Shown: positions 1 through 7,709 of the stretch, in pieces
Layout: each line of letters begins with the position of its first letter
Numbering within the stretch: the stretch's first letter is position 1
NCBI RefSeq assembly: GCF_000716875.1
Contig: NZ_JNWQ01000088.1
Location: 1 to 28,680, forward strand
Direction: 5' to 3'
From: Streptomyces novaecaesareae
GTDB taxonomy: Bacteria; Actinomycetota; Actinomycetes; Streptomycetales; Streptomycetaceae
Length of the DNA: 28,680 nucleotides
Program-made: the position numbers and the translations under genes
Notes under the pieces: model-generated
The model's database searches: none
Told to the model about the DNA's origin: nothing
The model's input: the letters and a program-made list of their open reading frames with translations, nothing else

Positions 1-51
1 GTCGTGGGTGGGAGCGACTGCGGACGGAGCGTACGTGGGGACGGTGGTCAT
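1..51 (-). CDS. N-terminal fragment of an unidentified protein (runs off left edge)
   Basis: An ATG on the minus strand opens a frame of 17 codons that continues beyond base 1, starting MTTVPTYAPSAVAPTHD. A GGAGG ribosome binding site lies seven bases upstream of the ATG, which is the main reason to call it a gene. It is transcribed in the same direction as the serine hydrolase but is separated from it by a strong hairpin, so it is probably a separate transcription unit. The visible residues are too few to assign a family. Confidence 0.55.
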   Translation of the reverse strand, partial: MTTVPTYAPSAVAPTHD

Positions 52-284
52 GGCGGACCCTCCAGGGCAGCACGATCGGCGGTGCCGTGGATCGCCAGGG
101 CACCGTCCCGGTCCGCAGGTGGTTGGGCGTGGACGCGAACCGGTCGAGGTATGTCTCTCCAAGCCGGTTGGCATCCACGTTGCGGCACGGCGGAGCGCAG
201 ATGTGCACCTGTTGAATGGGACCACCCGTGGCCTGCCGGTCACCTGCCCGGCACCGGGTGCTCGTTCGCAGGGGGTGGACAACA

Positions 285-311
285 GGGGCGTGCGGATGCA
301 CCGCACGCCCC
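285..311 (-). terminator. Hairpin terminator after the serine hydrolase gene
   Basis: A perfect 11-bp stem (GGGGCGTGCGG with CCGCACGCCCC) closes a five-base ATGCA loop, about 30 bases past the stop of the serine hydrolase on the minus strand. There is no U-tract, which is usual for streptomycete terminators. The remaining 52-284 stretch shows no convincing gene; it holds the ribosome binding site of the gene at the left edge. Confidence 0.7.
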
Positions 312-340
312 CGTCATGCGCGGACAGGTTCGGGCACGCC

Positions 341-1720
341 TCAGTAGGCCCGCCAGCCCTCCGGATCGACGCCGCCGGGGACGGCGGCCTCCGGGCCGTA
401 CGGTTCGCGGGTGTAGACGAAGGAGCCGATGTCGAGGTGGCTGACCGTTCCGTCGGCGGCGTGGACCACCCGCAGGGTCTCGCCCGCGTAGTAGTTGTCC
501 AGGCCGGTCCAGATGCCGTCCGGCTCGGGGCGGAAGCGCGAGCCCCGGCCGGTGCCGGAGAGCGGGGTGAGCTCCAGGACGCGGTCGGCCCGCAGCCGCA
601 GGGCGTTCGGGGCGGCGCCCCAGTACCAGGGGCCGGTCAGCGCCGTCAGCTCCTGGTCGACCTCGGACAGCGGGCGCCAGGGCTCGGGCAGCCGGGGTTC
701 GTGCGCGGCGGTGAGCGCGATCAACTCGGCGGCCAGCTGCGGGGTGTTGGCGCCACTGGTGGCGTTGCCCAGCGCGAACGCGGCCAGGCCGTCGGCCTCG
801 CTGATCCACAGCGCGGCCGTGAACCCCGGCATCGAGCCGGTGTGCCCGTACAGCAACCGGCCCTCGTGGCGGCGCAGTTGCAGGCCGAGGCCGAAGGAGT
901 TGGTCCACCCGGCGTCGTCCGGGGCGACGGCGGGGCGGCGCATCTCGGCGAGGGTGTCGGCGGACAGCACCTTGTCGTCCCCGGCGGCGAGGAAGACCGC
1001 CCAGCGGGCCAGGTCGGCTCCGGTGGACCAGAGTTGGCCGGCCGGGCCCATCAGCCCGGTGTCGGTGAGCGGCTCCGGCTGCATGACGTCGGCCCACGGG
1101 TGGACGGCGAAGCCCCCGGCGTGCGGGTGCTCGGGCAGCAACGTGGTGCGGTCCATACCGAGCGGCGCCAGCAGCTCGCGGCGCAGCACCTCGCCCCACG
1201 GCTCACCGCGCAGCCGCTCCACCAGTGCGCCGAGCAGCGCGTAGCCGGGGTTGGAGTAGTGGTGGCGCCGTCCGGCCGGGTGCTTGAGCGGCCGTTCGGC
1301 CTCCAGGATGTCGTCGAGGCGGGGCCGCAGCGAGCCTTCCGTCCGCTCCCACCACGGGCCGGGGGTCTCGGCGGCGAGCCCCGAGGAGTGCGAGAGCAGC
1401 TGGGCGATCGTGGCGTCGTCGGCCGGGGTGCCGGGCAGGTGGCGGGAGAGCGGGTCGGCGAGGTCGAGCAGGCCCTCGTCGCGCAGCCGCAGCACCAGCA
1501 CGGCGACGAAGGTCTTGGTGATCGAGCCGATCCGGTACTGGACGTCCGGGGTGGGCGCGTGTCCGTCGACCATGCTGCGGGCGCCGCTCCACACCGGCCG
1601 CCCGTCCCGCACCAGGCCGGCGACGATCGAGGGCGTGCGCCCCTCGGACTGGGCGACGGCGAGCCGGTGCAGCAGGGCGCGGCGGGTGGTGGGGAGCAGC
1701 TCCGCGGGCAGGTCGGTCAT
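341..1720 (-). CDS. Serine hydrolase of the class C beta-lactamase / D-aminopeptidase family (S12)
   Basis: A 459-residue protein with the three motifs of penicillin-binding-type serine hydrolases: S66-I-T-K69 (nucleophile and general base), Y155-S-N157 and H293-T-G295 in place of KTG. HTG is common in the esterase/peptidase branch, so hydrolysis of a peptide, amide or ester is more likely than beta-lactam resistance. The last ~130 residues form a separate tail typical of peptidase S12 relatives. No signal peptide is visible, so it should act in the cytoplasm. The start at 1720 has a GAAG five bases upstream; in-frame ATGs at 1738 and 1744 are possible, the latter perhaps leaderless behind a TACTGT box at 1753-1758. 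It lies downstream of the synthetase-aminopeptidase pair on the same strand and may belong to that locus. Confidence 0.88.
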   Translation of the reverse strand: MTDLPAELLPTTRRALLHRLAVAQSEGRTPSIVAGLVRDGRPVWSGARSMVDGHAPTPDVQYRIGSITKTFVAVLVLRLRDEGLLDLADPLSRHLPGTPADDATIAQLLSHSSGLAAETPGPWWERTEGSLRPRLDDILEAERPLKHPAGRRHHYSNPGYALLGALVERLRGEPWGEVLRRELLAPLGMDRTTLLPEHPHAGGFAVHPWADVMQPEPLTDTGLMGPAGQLWSTGADLARWAVFLAAGDDKVLSADTLAEMRRPAVAPDDAGWTNSFGLGLQLRRHEGRLLYGHTGSMPGFTAALWISEADGLAAFALGNATSGANTPQLAAELIALTAAHEPRLPEPWRPLSEVDQELTALTGPWYWGAAPNALRLRADRVLELTPLSGTGRGSRFRPEPDGIWTGLDNYYAGETLRVVHAADGTVSHLDIGSFVYTREPYGPEAAVPGGVDPEGWRAY

Positions 1721-1775
1721 GTGGTCTTCGAAACTCATCGACATGTGGACGGACAGTAGTCCAGCCCGGCGCCGG

Positions 1776-1799
1776 CCCCGAGCCGATTGATGCTCGGGG
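1776..1799 (-). terminator. Possible hairpin between the aminopeptidase and serine hydrolase genes
   Basis: An 8-bp stem (CCCCGAGC/GCTCGGGG) with an eight-base loop lies about 75 bases beyond the aminopeptidase stop on the minus strand. It may end or attenuate the synthetase-aminopeptidase transcript, which would make the serine hydrolase a separate or partly coupled unit. Confidence 0.45.
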
Positions 1800-1872
1800 T
1801 GATGGACGCTCAGCCCGGCCGACGCCCAGCTCAGTTCGGCGGATGAGGTCTGCGGATGGGGTCGGCGAAGGC

Positions 1873-3318
1873 TCAGCCCGGCAGCGGCGGCAGTTCCGGA
1901 CGCTCCAGCCAGGCCTCGAAGAGCGGGCCGAGCGGCGCCGGCGTGTAGCGGGCGGCGTGCGCCCGCAGGTCGGCGGTGTCGACCACGCCGTGCCGGTAGA
2001 TGCTCGTCCAGTCCCGCAGCATCGCGAAGAACGCGTCGTCGCCGAGCGCCCGCCGCAGCGCGTGCACGAGGAGCCCACCGCGCTGGTACAGCCGGTCGTC
2101 GAACATCAGCTTCCGGCCCGGGTCGCCGAGGTTCAGGTCCTGCGGCAGCCCGGCGAGGAGGTGGTGCGCGGCGGCGGCGTGCACGGCCGCGCCGGGGCCG
2201 CCGGAGTGCTCGGACCAGAGCCACTCCGCGTACTTGGCGAAGCCCTCGTTGAGCCAGATGTGCCGCCAGTTCGCGATCGTGACGCTGTTGCCGAACCACT
2301 GGTGGGCGAGCTCGTGGGCGATCAGCCGTTCGCGCTCCCAGCCGCCGCCGAGGTGGTTGGTGCCGAAGGTGGCGACGCCCTGTGCCTCCACCGGGACGTC
2401 CAGCTCCTCGTCCGCGACGACCACCGCGTACTCGCCGAACGGGTACGGCCCGAACACCTGGCCGAAGTACGCCGCCATCTCCGGCTGCCGGGCGAAGTCC
2501 CGGGCGAAGCCGGTGGCCAGCCGCTCCGGCACGTACCCGGTCTGCGGCACGGCCGGGCGCGCGGCCAGCGGGACCGGCCGGTAGTGCCCGATCGACACCG
2601 TCACCAGGTACGTCGGAGTCGGCGCGCTCTGCTCGTACACCCAGGTGGTGCTGGACGCCCGGGTGGTGCGGGTCAGCAGCCGGCCGCTCGCCACGACGGT
2701 GAACGGGGAGGGCGTGGTGACGGCCAGCTGGTAGGTGGCCTTGTCGGCGGGCCGGTCGTTGCACGGGAACCAGGACGGCGCGCCGATCGGCTGGCTGGCC
2801 ACCAGCGCGCCCTCGGTCAGCTCCTCCCAGCCCAGGCCGCCCCACGGGCTGCGCACCGGGTGCGGGTTGCCGGTGTAGTGCACCTCGACGGTGAACGCCG
2901 CGCCCGCGGCGAGCGCCTTCGCCGGGCGGATCCGCAGCTTGCTGCCGCGGTGGGTGTAGCGGGCGGCCCGGCCGTCGACCAGCACCCGGCCGATCCGGAA
3001 CTCGGCCAGGTCGAGCGCGAACTCGGCCAGGGCCGCGTCCGCCACGGCGCTGAGCCGGGCTGAGCCGGCCAGCCGGTTGGGCCCGGGCCGGTAGTCCAGC
3101 GCCAGCTCGTAGCGGTGCACCCGGTAGCGGTGGTCGCCGTTGTTCGGGAAGTACGGGTCCGGGGCGCCGGTGGCGGCCGGGGCGTGCTTGGGCTTCACGG
3201 AGACGTGCGCTTCCTGCGGGCCGGGACGACTGCTCGTCGGGGTGGTACTGCTCGTCGGGGTGATGCTGTTCGTCGGTGGGGTGCTGCTTGTCGGGGTGCT
3301 GCTCGTCGGGGTGGTCAT
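1873..3318 (-). CDS. M1-family zinc aminopeptidase, coupled to the poly-amino-acid synthetase
   Basis: A 481-residue metallopeptidase. The zinc site is H335-E-L-A-H339 followed by NEGFAKY with the third ligand E358, the gluzincin pattern of M1 enzymes. The position of the usual GAMEN substrate loop reads EAQGVATF (about 311-318), a variant of short actinobacterial M1 enzymes. At this length it has the N-terminal beta domain and catalytic domain but lacks the large C-terminal helical domain of PepN. The first ~30 residues are a T/S/P tail encoded by tandem repeats; no signal peptide is seen. Its ATG overlaps the synthetase TGA as ATGA, and no good ribosome binding site precedes it, so translation is probably coupled. 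Known precedent: degrading enzymes of epsilon-poly-L-lysine producers have been described as Zn-dependent aminopeptidases encoded near pls. By inference this is the Pld counterpart, trimming or detoxifying the product. Confidence 0.87.
   Translation of the reverse strand: MTTPTSSTPTSSTPPTNSITPTSSTTPTSSRPGPQEAHVSVKPKHAPAATGAPDPYFPNNGDHRYRVHRYELALDYRPGPNRLAGSARLSAVADAALAEFALDLAEFRIGRVLVDGRAARYTHRGSKLRIRPAKALAAGAAFTVEVHYTGNPHPVRSPWGGLGWEELTEGALVASQPIGAPSWFPCNDRPADKATYQLAVTTPSPFTVVASGRLLTRTTRASSTTWVYEQSAPTPTYLVTVSIGHYRPVPLAARPAVPQTGYVPERLATGFARDFARQPEMAAYFGQVFGPYPFGEYAVVVADEELDVPVEAQGVATFGTNHLGGGWERERLIAHELAHQWFGNSVTIANWRHIWLNEGFAKYAEWLWSEHSGGPGAAVHAAAAHHLLAGLPQDLNLGDPGRKLMFDDRLYQRGGLLVHALRRALGDDAFFAMLRDWTSIYRHGVVDTADLRAHAARYTPAPLGPLFEAWLERPELPPLPG
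3230..3313 (-). repeat. Imperfect 15/18-bp tandem repeat encoding the Thr/Ser/Pro tail of the aminopeptidase
   Basis: Five units (18, 18, 18, 15 and 15 bp) of the plus-strand type CTGCTCGTCGGGGTG follow one another at the 5' end of the M1 gene and encode TPTSS-like units. All units are multiples of three, so gain or loss of a unit would keep the frame and only change the length of a flexible N-terminal tail. Confidence 0.8.
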
Positions 3319-6300
3319 GACGTGGTCTGCCAGGCCTCGATGGGGTTGCCCAGCCACCGGGTGTCGGCGGGGACGGACTCGGCGCGCATCACCAGCGAGG
3401 CCGGGCCCAGCGTGCTGCGCGCGCCCACCGTGCTGCCGGGCAGCACGATGCCGCCCGGGCCCAGGGTGGCGCCCTCGCGGAGGACCACAGTATCCATCCG
3501 CATGATCCGGTCGTGGAAGAGGTGGGTCTGCACCACACAGCCCCGGTTGATGCTGACCCCGTCGCCGAGGGTGACCAGGTCAGCCTCCGGCAGCCAGTAG
3601 CTCTCGCACCAGACGCCGTGCCCGACCTCGGCGCCGAGCGCCCGCAGCCACAGGTTCAGCACCGGCGTGCCCGGCACCGCGCCGACCAGCCAGGGCACCG
3701 CCAGCATCTCCACGAAGGTGTCCGCCAGCTCGTTGCGCCACACGAAGCCGCTCCACAGCGGGTGCTCCACCGCCCGGAAGCGTCCGACCAGCAGCCACTT
3801 CGCCGCCACCGCGACCAGGCAGGCCACCGCGCCGGCCGCCAGCAGCACCAGGCCCGACAGCAGCGCGGCGGTCAGCGGCGAGCCGGCGGCCAGCCGGGAC
3901 AGCGCCGCCACCGTCAGCAGGCCCAGCGCTCCCGAGGCCAGCACCGGCACCACCCGGGCCAGCTCGACCAGCCCGCGCGCCCACAGCAGCCGGACCGGCG
4001 GCTCGTACGTCAGGCTCTGGTCGGCCTGGTCCGCCGAGCGCGGCAGCCGCATCGGCGGCATGCCCAGGTACGAGCCGCCCTTCTTCGCCTTCGCGGGCGT
4101 CGCCGACAGCACGCCCACCAGGCCGCGCTTGGGCACCGACCGGCCCGGCGCGGTCATCCCGGAGTTGCCCAGGAACGCCCGGTCGCCGACCTTCGCCTCG
4201 CCGAGGCGCACCCAGCCGCCGCCCAGCTCGTACGGCGCCATCAGGGTGTCGTCGGCCAGGAAGGCGCCGTCGCCGACCGTGGTCAGGCTGGGCAGTGCCA
4301 GCACCGTCGACACCTCGGAGCCCCGGCCGACCCGCATCCCGAGCGCCCGCAGCCACAGCGGAGTGACCAGCCCGGCGTAGAGCGGGAACAGCACCTCCCG
4401 GGCCCGGTCCATCAGCTGGGTGACCGTCCAGGCCTGCCAGCCGACCCGGCCGTGCAGCGGATGCACCCCGGGCACCAGGCCGATGCTCAGCAGCCGGACC
4501 AGGGCGAGCAGCTGCGCCGCGTACACCGCGCCGTACGCCAGGGTCGCGGGCAGCAGGCCGAGCAGAGCCCCGCCGAGTGCCGGGCCGAGCGGGTCGCCCT
4601 GGTGGACGAAGCAGGAGAGCACGGCGAGGGCGGCGAGGGCGGGCAGCGCGGGGAGCAGGCCGAGCACGGCACCGCCGACGCCGTACATCGCGGCCCAGCG
4701 GGCCCGGCGCGCCGGACGCTTCTCGGGCCAGACGCGTTCGGCGCGGCCCAGCTTGACGGCGGGCGCACCGGCCCAGCGCTGGCCGGTCGGGACCTGGCCG
4801 GTGACGGTGGAGCCGGCCACCACCTGGGCGCGCTTGCCGACGCGGGCGCCGGGCAGCAGCGTCGAGCGGGTGCCGACGACGGCGCCGGAGCCGACCTTGA
4901 CCTGGCCGATGAGCAGTTGGTCGCCGTCCAGCCAGTAGCCGCACAGGTCCACCTCGGCCTCGACCGCGCAGCCGCGGCCCAGCTTCAGCATCCCGGTGAG
5001 CGGCGGGAGCGAGTGCAGGTCCACCTCGGGCGCGACCTTGCAGCCCAGCGCGCGGGCGTAGCGCACCAGCCAGGCGCCGGACAGTGAGGTCGCGCCGCTG
5101 AGCTCGGCGAGCCGCTCGGCGGCCCACAGCCGCAGGTGGACGGCGCCGCCGCGCGGGTGGCTGCCGGGGCGCAGGCCGCGCAGCAGTAGCCGGGCGCCGC
5201 CCGCCGAGACCGCCAGCCGGCCGGCCGGGGTGTACAGGGCGAGCGCGCCCGCGCCGACCCACCACCAGGACGCGGTGGGCGCCCACGGGTAGTCCCCGAG
5301 GTGGGTGAGCAGGTTGCCGGCCGCCAGCAGGGCGACCGTCCAGCGCAGACCGACCACGGTGAACAGCGGCACCAGCAGGAGCAGCTGCAGCAGCTTGGCC
5401 CTGGTCGGCACCAGGGAGACGGTCCGGGCCTCGGCGCCGTCGGCGGCGGTGCCCTCCAGGTGCCGGGCGAGCTTGCGCAGCGTCGGGTGCTGGTAGATGT
5501 CCAGCACGGCCGCGTTCGGGTAGCGGGTGCGCAGCAGGGTGGTCAGCCGGGCGGCGGCCAGGCTGCCGCCGCCGACCGCGAAGAAGTCGTCGCGCGGGCC
5601 GCCGACCTTGATGCCGAGGATCTCGGCCCACTGTTCGGCCAGCCAGGCTTCGGTGCCGTACAGCTGCTCGCTCGGGCCCGCGGCCTCCAGCTCGGGCAGC
5701 GGCCAGGGCAGGGCGGCCCGGTCGACCTTGCCGGAGGTCCGGGTGGGCAGCGTGTCGACGGTGGCGAGCAGCGGGACGAGGGCGGCGGGCAGTTCGGCGC
5801 GCAGCCGCTCGACGGCCTGCTCGCGGTCGAAGTCCTCCTGGACGACCAGGTAGCCGACCAGCAGCTGGTTGCCGCCGCGGGCGGTCCGGACGGCCGCGGC
5901 CGCGCCCGCCACCGCGGGCAGGGCCTGCAGCGCCGCGTCGACCTCGCCGAGCTCGATCCGGCGGCCGCCCAGCTTGATCTGCTCGTCGGTGCGGCCGAGG
6001 AACAGCAGACCGGCCGGGTCGGCCTGGACCAGGTCGCCGCTGCGGTAGGCGCGCTCCCAGCCCAGCGAGGGCAGCGGCGCGTACTTCTCGGCGTCCTTCT
6101 CCGGGTCGAGGTAGCGGGCCAGGCCCACCCCGCCGATCACCAGCTGGCCGGTGCCGCCGGGGGTGACCGGCTCGCCGGCCTCGTCCACCACGGCGAGGTC
6201 CCAGCCGTCCAGCGGCAGGCCGATCCGCACCGGGCCCTCGCCGGTCAGCAGGGCGGCGCAGGCGACCACGGTGGCCTCGGTGGGGCCGTAGGTGTTCCAC

Positions 6301-7229
6301 ACCTCGCGGCCCTCGGTGACCAGGCGCTGCACCAGCTCGGGCGGGCAGGCCTCGCCGCCGAAGATCAGCAGCCGCACCTCGTTGAGCGCCTCGGCCGGCC
6401 ACAGCGCGGCCAGGGTCGGGACGGTGGAGACCACGGTGATCTCCTGCTCGGCCAGCCAGGGGCCGAGGTCGGCGCCGCTGCGCACCTGGGAGCGGGGGAC
6501 GGGCACCAGGCAGGCGCCGTGCCGCCAGGCCAGCCACATCTCCTCGCAGGAGGCGTCGAAGGCCACCGACAGTCCGGCCATCACCCGGTCGCCGGGGCCG
6601 ATCGGCTCGTCCCGGAGGAAGAGCGCGGCCTCGGCGTCCACGAAGGCGGCGGCGTTGCGGTGGGTGACGGCGACGCCCTTGGGCTTGCCGGTGGAACCGG
6701 AGGTGAAGATGATCCAGGCGTCGTCGGCGGGGGTGGGGCCGGTGGGGGTGCGTTCGGTTGTGCTGCGCTCGGTGGTGATGGTGAGGGCGCGCTCGGCGCC
6801 GAGAACGGCGGCGACGTCGGCCTCGCCGAAGACCAGCTCGGCGCGCTCGTCCGGGTCCTCCGCGTCCACCGGGACGTACGCGGCCCCGGCGGCGAGCACG
6901 GCCAGGATCGAGACGTACAGGTCGTTGGTGCCGGAGGGCACGCGCACGCCCACCCGGTCGCCCGGGCCGATCCCGGCGGCGGTCAGCCGGCGGCGCAGCT
7001 GCCCGACCTCGGCGGCCAGCGCGCGGTAGCTGAGCACGGTGCGGCCGTCGTCCAGGGCCGGCTCGTCGGGGTGGGCGCGCACGGTGGAGTCCAGCACGTC
7101 CACCAGGGTGCGCGGCGCGGCGGCCGGACGGCCCGGGAAGAGGGCGTGCGGCGGCGTGGCGTCCTGGTTCGGCCGGCCCGGTTCGGTCGGTCGGCTGGGT
7201 TCGGTCGGTCGGTTCGGTTCAGCTGTCAT
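3315..7229 (-). CDS. pls: Pls/PosA-type single-module synthetase (poly-lysine synthetase-like)
   Basis: A 1304-residue membrane synthetase, close in length to epsilon-poly-L-lysine synthetase. Order: adenylation domain (about 40-510) with IIFTSGSTGKPKG, NTYGPTE, YRSGDL, GRTDEQIKLGGRRIELGE and catalytic K501; carrier domain with DDFFAVGGGSL and phosphopantetheine S556; six hydrophobic segments in three pairs (near 612-645, 655-675, 845-875, 885-917, 1090-1113, 1117-1148); and three soluble domains after each pair, rich in hexapeptide-like repeats (for example near 778-830 and 1245-1280). There is no thioesterase or standard condensation HHxxxDG motif, as in Pls. Aligned by eye with GrsA, the specificity residues are D225 A226 E229 S268 I289 G291 T313 V321 V322 K501, which resembles a lysine code. 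The start at 7229 was chosen because AGGG and GAGGAG precede it; a longer frame to 7433 lacks support. The product could instead be another cationic poly-amino acid. Confidence 0.92.
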   Translation of the reverse strand: MTAEPNRPTEPSRPTEPGRPNQDATPPHALFPGRPAAAPRTLVDVLDSTVRAHPDEPALDDGRTVLSYRALAAEVGQLRRRLTAAGIGPGDRVGVRVPSGTNDLYVSILAVLAAGAAYVPVDAEDPDERAELVFGEADVAAVLGAERALTITTERSTTERTPTGPTPADDAWIIFTSGSTGKPKGVAVTHRNAAAFVDAEAALFLRDEPIGPGDRVMAGLSVAFDASCEEMWLAWRHGACLVPVPRSQVRSGADLGPWLAEQEITVVSTVPTLAALWPAEALNEVRLLIFGGEACPPELVQRLVTEGREVWNTYGPTEATVVACAALLTGEGPVRIGLPLDGWDLAVVDEAGEPVTPGGTGQLVIGGVGLARYLDPEKDAEKYAPLPSLGWERAYRSGDLVQADPAGLLFLGRTDEQIKLGGRRIELGEVDAALQALPAVAGAAAAVRTARGGNQLLVGYLVVQEDFDREQAVERLRAELPAALVPLLATVDTLPTRTSGKVDRAALPWPLPELEAAGPSEQLYGTEAWLAEQWAEILGIKVGGPRDDFFAVGGGSLAAARLTTLLRTRYPNAAVLDIYQHPTLRKLARHLEGTAADGAEARTVSLVPTRAKLLQLLLLVPLFTVVGLRWTVALLAAGNLLTHLGDYPWAPTASWWWVGAGALALYTPAGRLAVSAGGARLLLRGLRPGSHPRGGAVHLRLWAAERLAELSGATSLSGAWLVRYARALGCKVAPEVDLHSLPPLTGMLKLGRGCAVEAEVDLCGYWLDGDQLLIGQVKVGSGAVVGTRSTLLPGARVGKRAQVVAGSTVTGQVPTGQRWAGAPAVKLGRAERVWPEKRPARRARWAAMYGVGGAVLGLLPALPALAALAVLSCFVHQGDPLGPALGGALLGLLPATLAYGAVYAAQLLALVRLLSIGLVPGVHPLHGRVGWQAWTVTQLMDRAREVLFPLYAGLVTPLWLRALGMRVGRGSEVSTVLALPSLTTVGDGAFLADDTLMAPYELGGGWVRLGEAKVGDRAFLGNSGMTAPGRSVPKRGLVGVLSATPAKAKKGGSYLGMPPMRLPRSADQADQSLTYEPPVRLLWARGLVELARVVPVLASGALGLLTVAALSRLAAGSPLTAALLSGLVLLAAGAVACLVAVAAKWLLVGRFRAVEHPLWSGFVWRNELADTFVEMLAVPWLVGAVPGTPVLNLWLRALGAEVGHGVWCESYWLPEADLVTLGDGVSINRGCVVQTHLFHDRIMRMDTVVLREGATLGPGGIVLPGSTVGARSTLGPASLVMRAESVPADTRWLGNPIEAWQTTS
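7180..7215 (-). repeat. 18-bp tandem repeat at the 5' end of the synthetase gene
   Basis: Two near-identical 18-bp units beginning GGTTCGGTCGGTCGG on the plus strand encode the RPTEP-type repeats within residues 5-18 of the synthetase. The tail precedes the adenylation domain and looks unstructured. Confidence 0.7.
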
Positions 7230-7471
7230 GGCAGCCCTGCGCTCCTCGTCCTCGCCCCGTCCCGATCGATGCCCGGCCCTTGGGGGCGGTGGGAGCACTC
7301 GCCGGATCCGGGTGACCCCACTCCGGGGCCGGAGCGGACAACCCGACCGATGGTAGCCCCGGGTGACGGACGGCGTACGGGGCGGATTCCGACCCAACTC
7401 GGCCGGGACTGACCGAATCTGACGGATGGTCATTCAACAACTGTGCCTTGGTGTCATTGATGTGACGACAC

Positions 7472-7490
7472 ATCAGTCGAATTGACTGAT
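7472..7490. promoter_or_regulatory. Operator-like palindrome in the synthetase upstream region
   Basis: ATCAGTCGAATTGACTGAT has perfect 7-bp arms around a GAATT centre, in the AT-richer part of the gap about 245 bases upstream of the synthetase start. It is the best candidate binding site for a regulator of the poly-amino-acid locus. No gene for that regulator is obvious next to it. Confidence 0.5.
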
Positions 7491-7584
7491 CGTCAGGTCG
7501 AATTTCGGATCGTGATCCATGACACAGCGAATACTGCTCCCTTCGGGTGGCGGGCCCGGCGTTTCGGCCATTTCGCGGATGTGC

Positions 7585-7604
7585 GGTCCGGCCGTTGCCG
7601 GACC
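7585..7604 (-). terminator. Hairpin after the NmrA-like gene
   Basis: GGTCCGGC and GCCGGACC pair over eight bases with a CGTT loop, about 105 bases beyond the stop of the NmrA-like gene on the minus strand. A second GC-rich inverted repeat (about 7603-7620) follows closely. It probably separates the two minus-strand transcription units. Confidence 0.5.
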
Positions 7605-7709
7605 CGCCACGGGGGGCGGGGTGACCGGTGGGTAACAAGCGGAGGATCAGTAGGTGATCAGTCAGTGAACGGACGGCGATCGGATGGCGATCGGGCGCTC
7701 AGTGGGCGC

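Larger units (their letters stand above)
7230..7709. other. Gene-free 480-bp stretch upstream of the synthetase
   Basis: No convincing coding frame is present. The part 7400-7540 is clearly less GC-rich than its surroundings, as expected of a promoter region. It holds the palindrome at 7472-7490. The part nearer 7600 holds a hairpin that could end the NmrA operon. The long 5' region suggests regulated transcription of the synthetase, but I cannot place its -10 box with confidence. Confidence 0.6.

Noticed and set aside
8..1759. Long plus-strand open frame opposite the serine hydrolase
   Set aside because: It is rich in R, G, V and Q with no domain or ribosome binding site and mirrors the codon pattern of the minus-strand gene.
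3315..7229. The synthetase as a conventional multimodular NRPS missing its condensation domain
   Set aside because: The six membrane segments and three tandem soluble domains match the Pls/PosA architecture, so the gene looks complete rather than truncated.
3513..7412. Two long plus-strand frames (3513-5087 and 5301-7412) opposite the synthetase
   Set aside because: Low-complexity Q/H/R/G translations typical of antisense frames in GC-rich genes; the minus strand holds clear catalytic motifs over the whole length.
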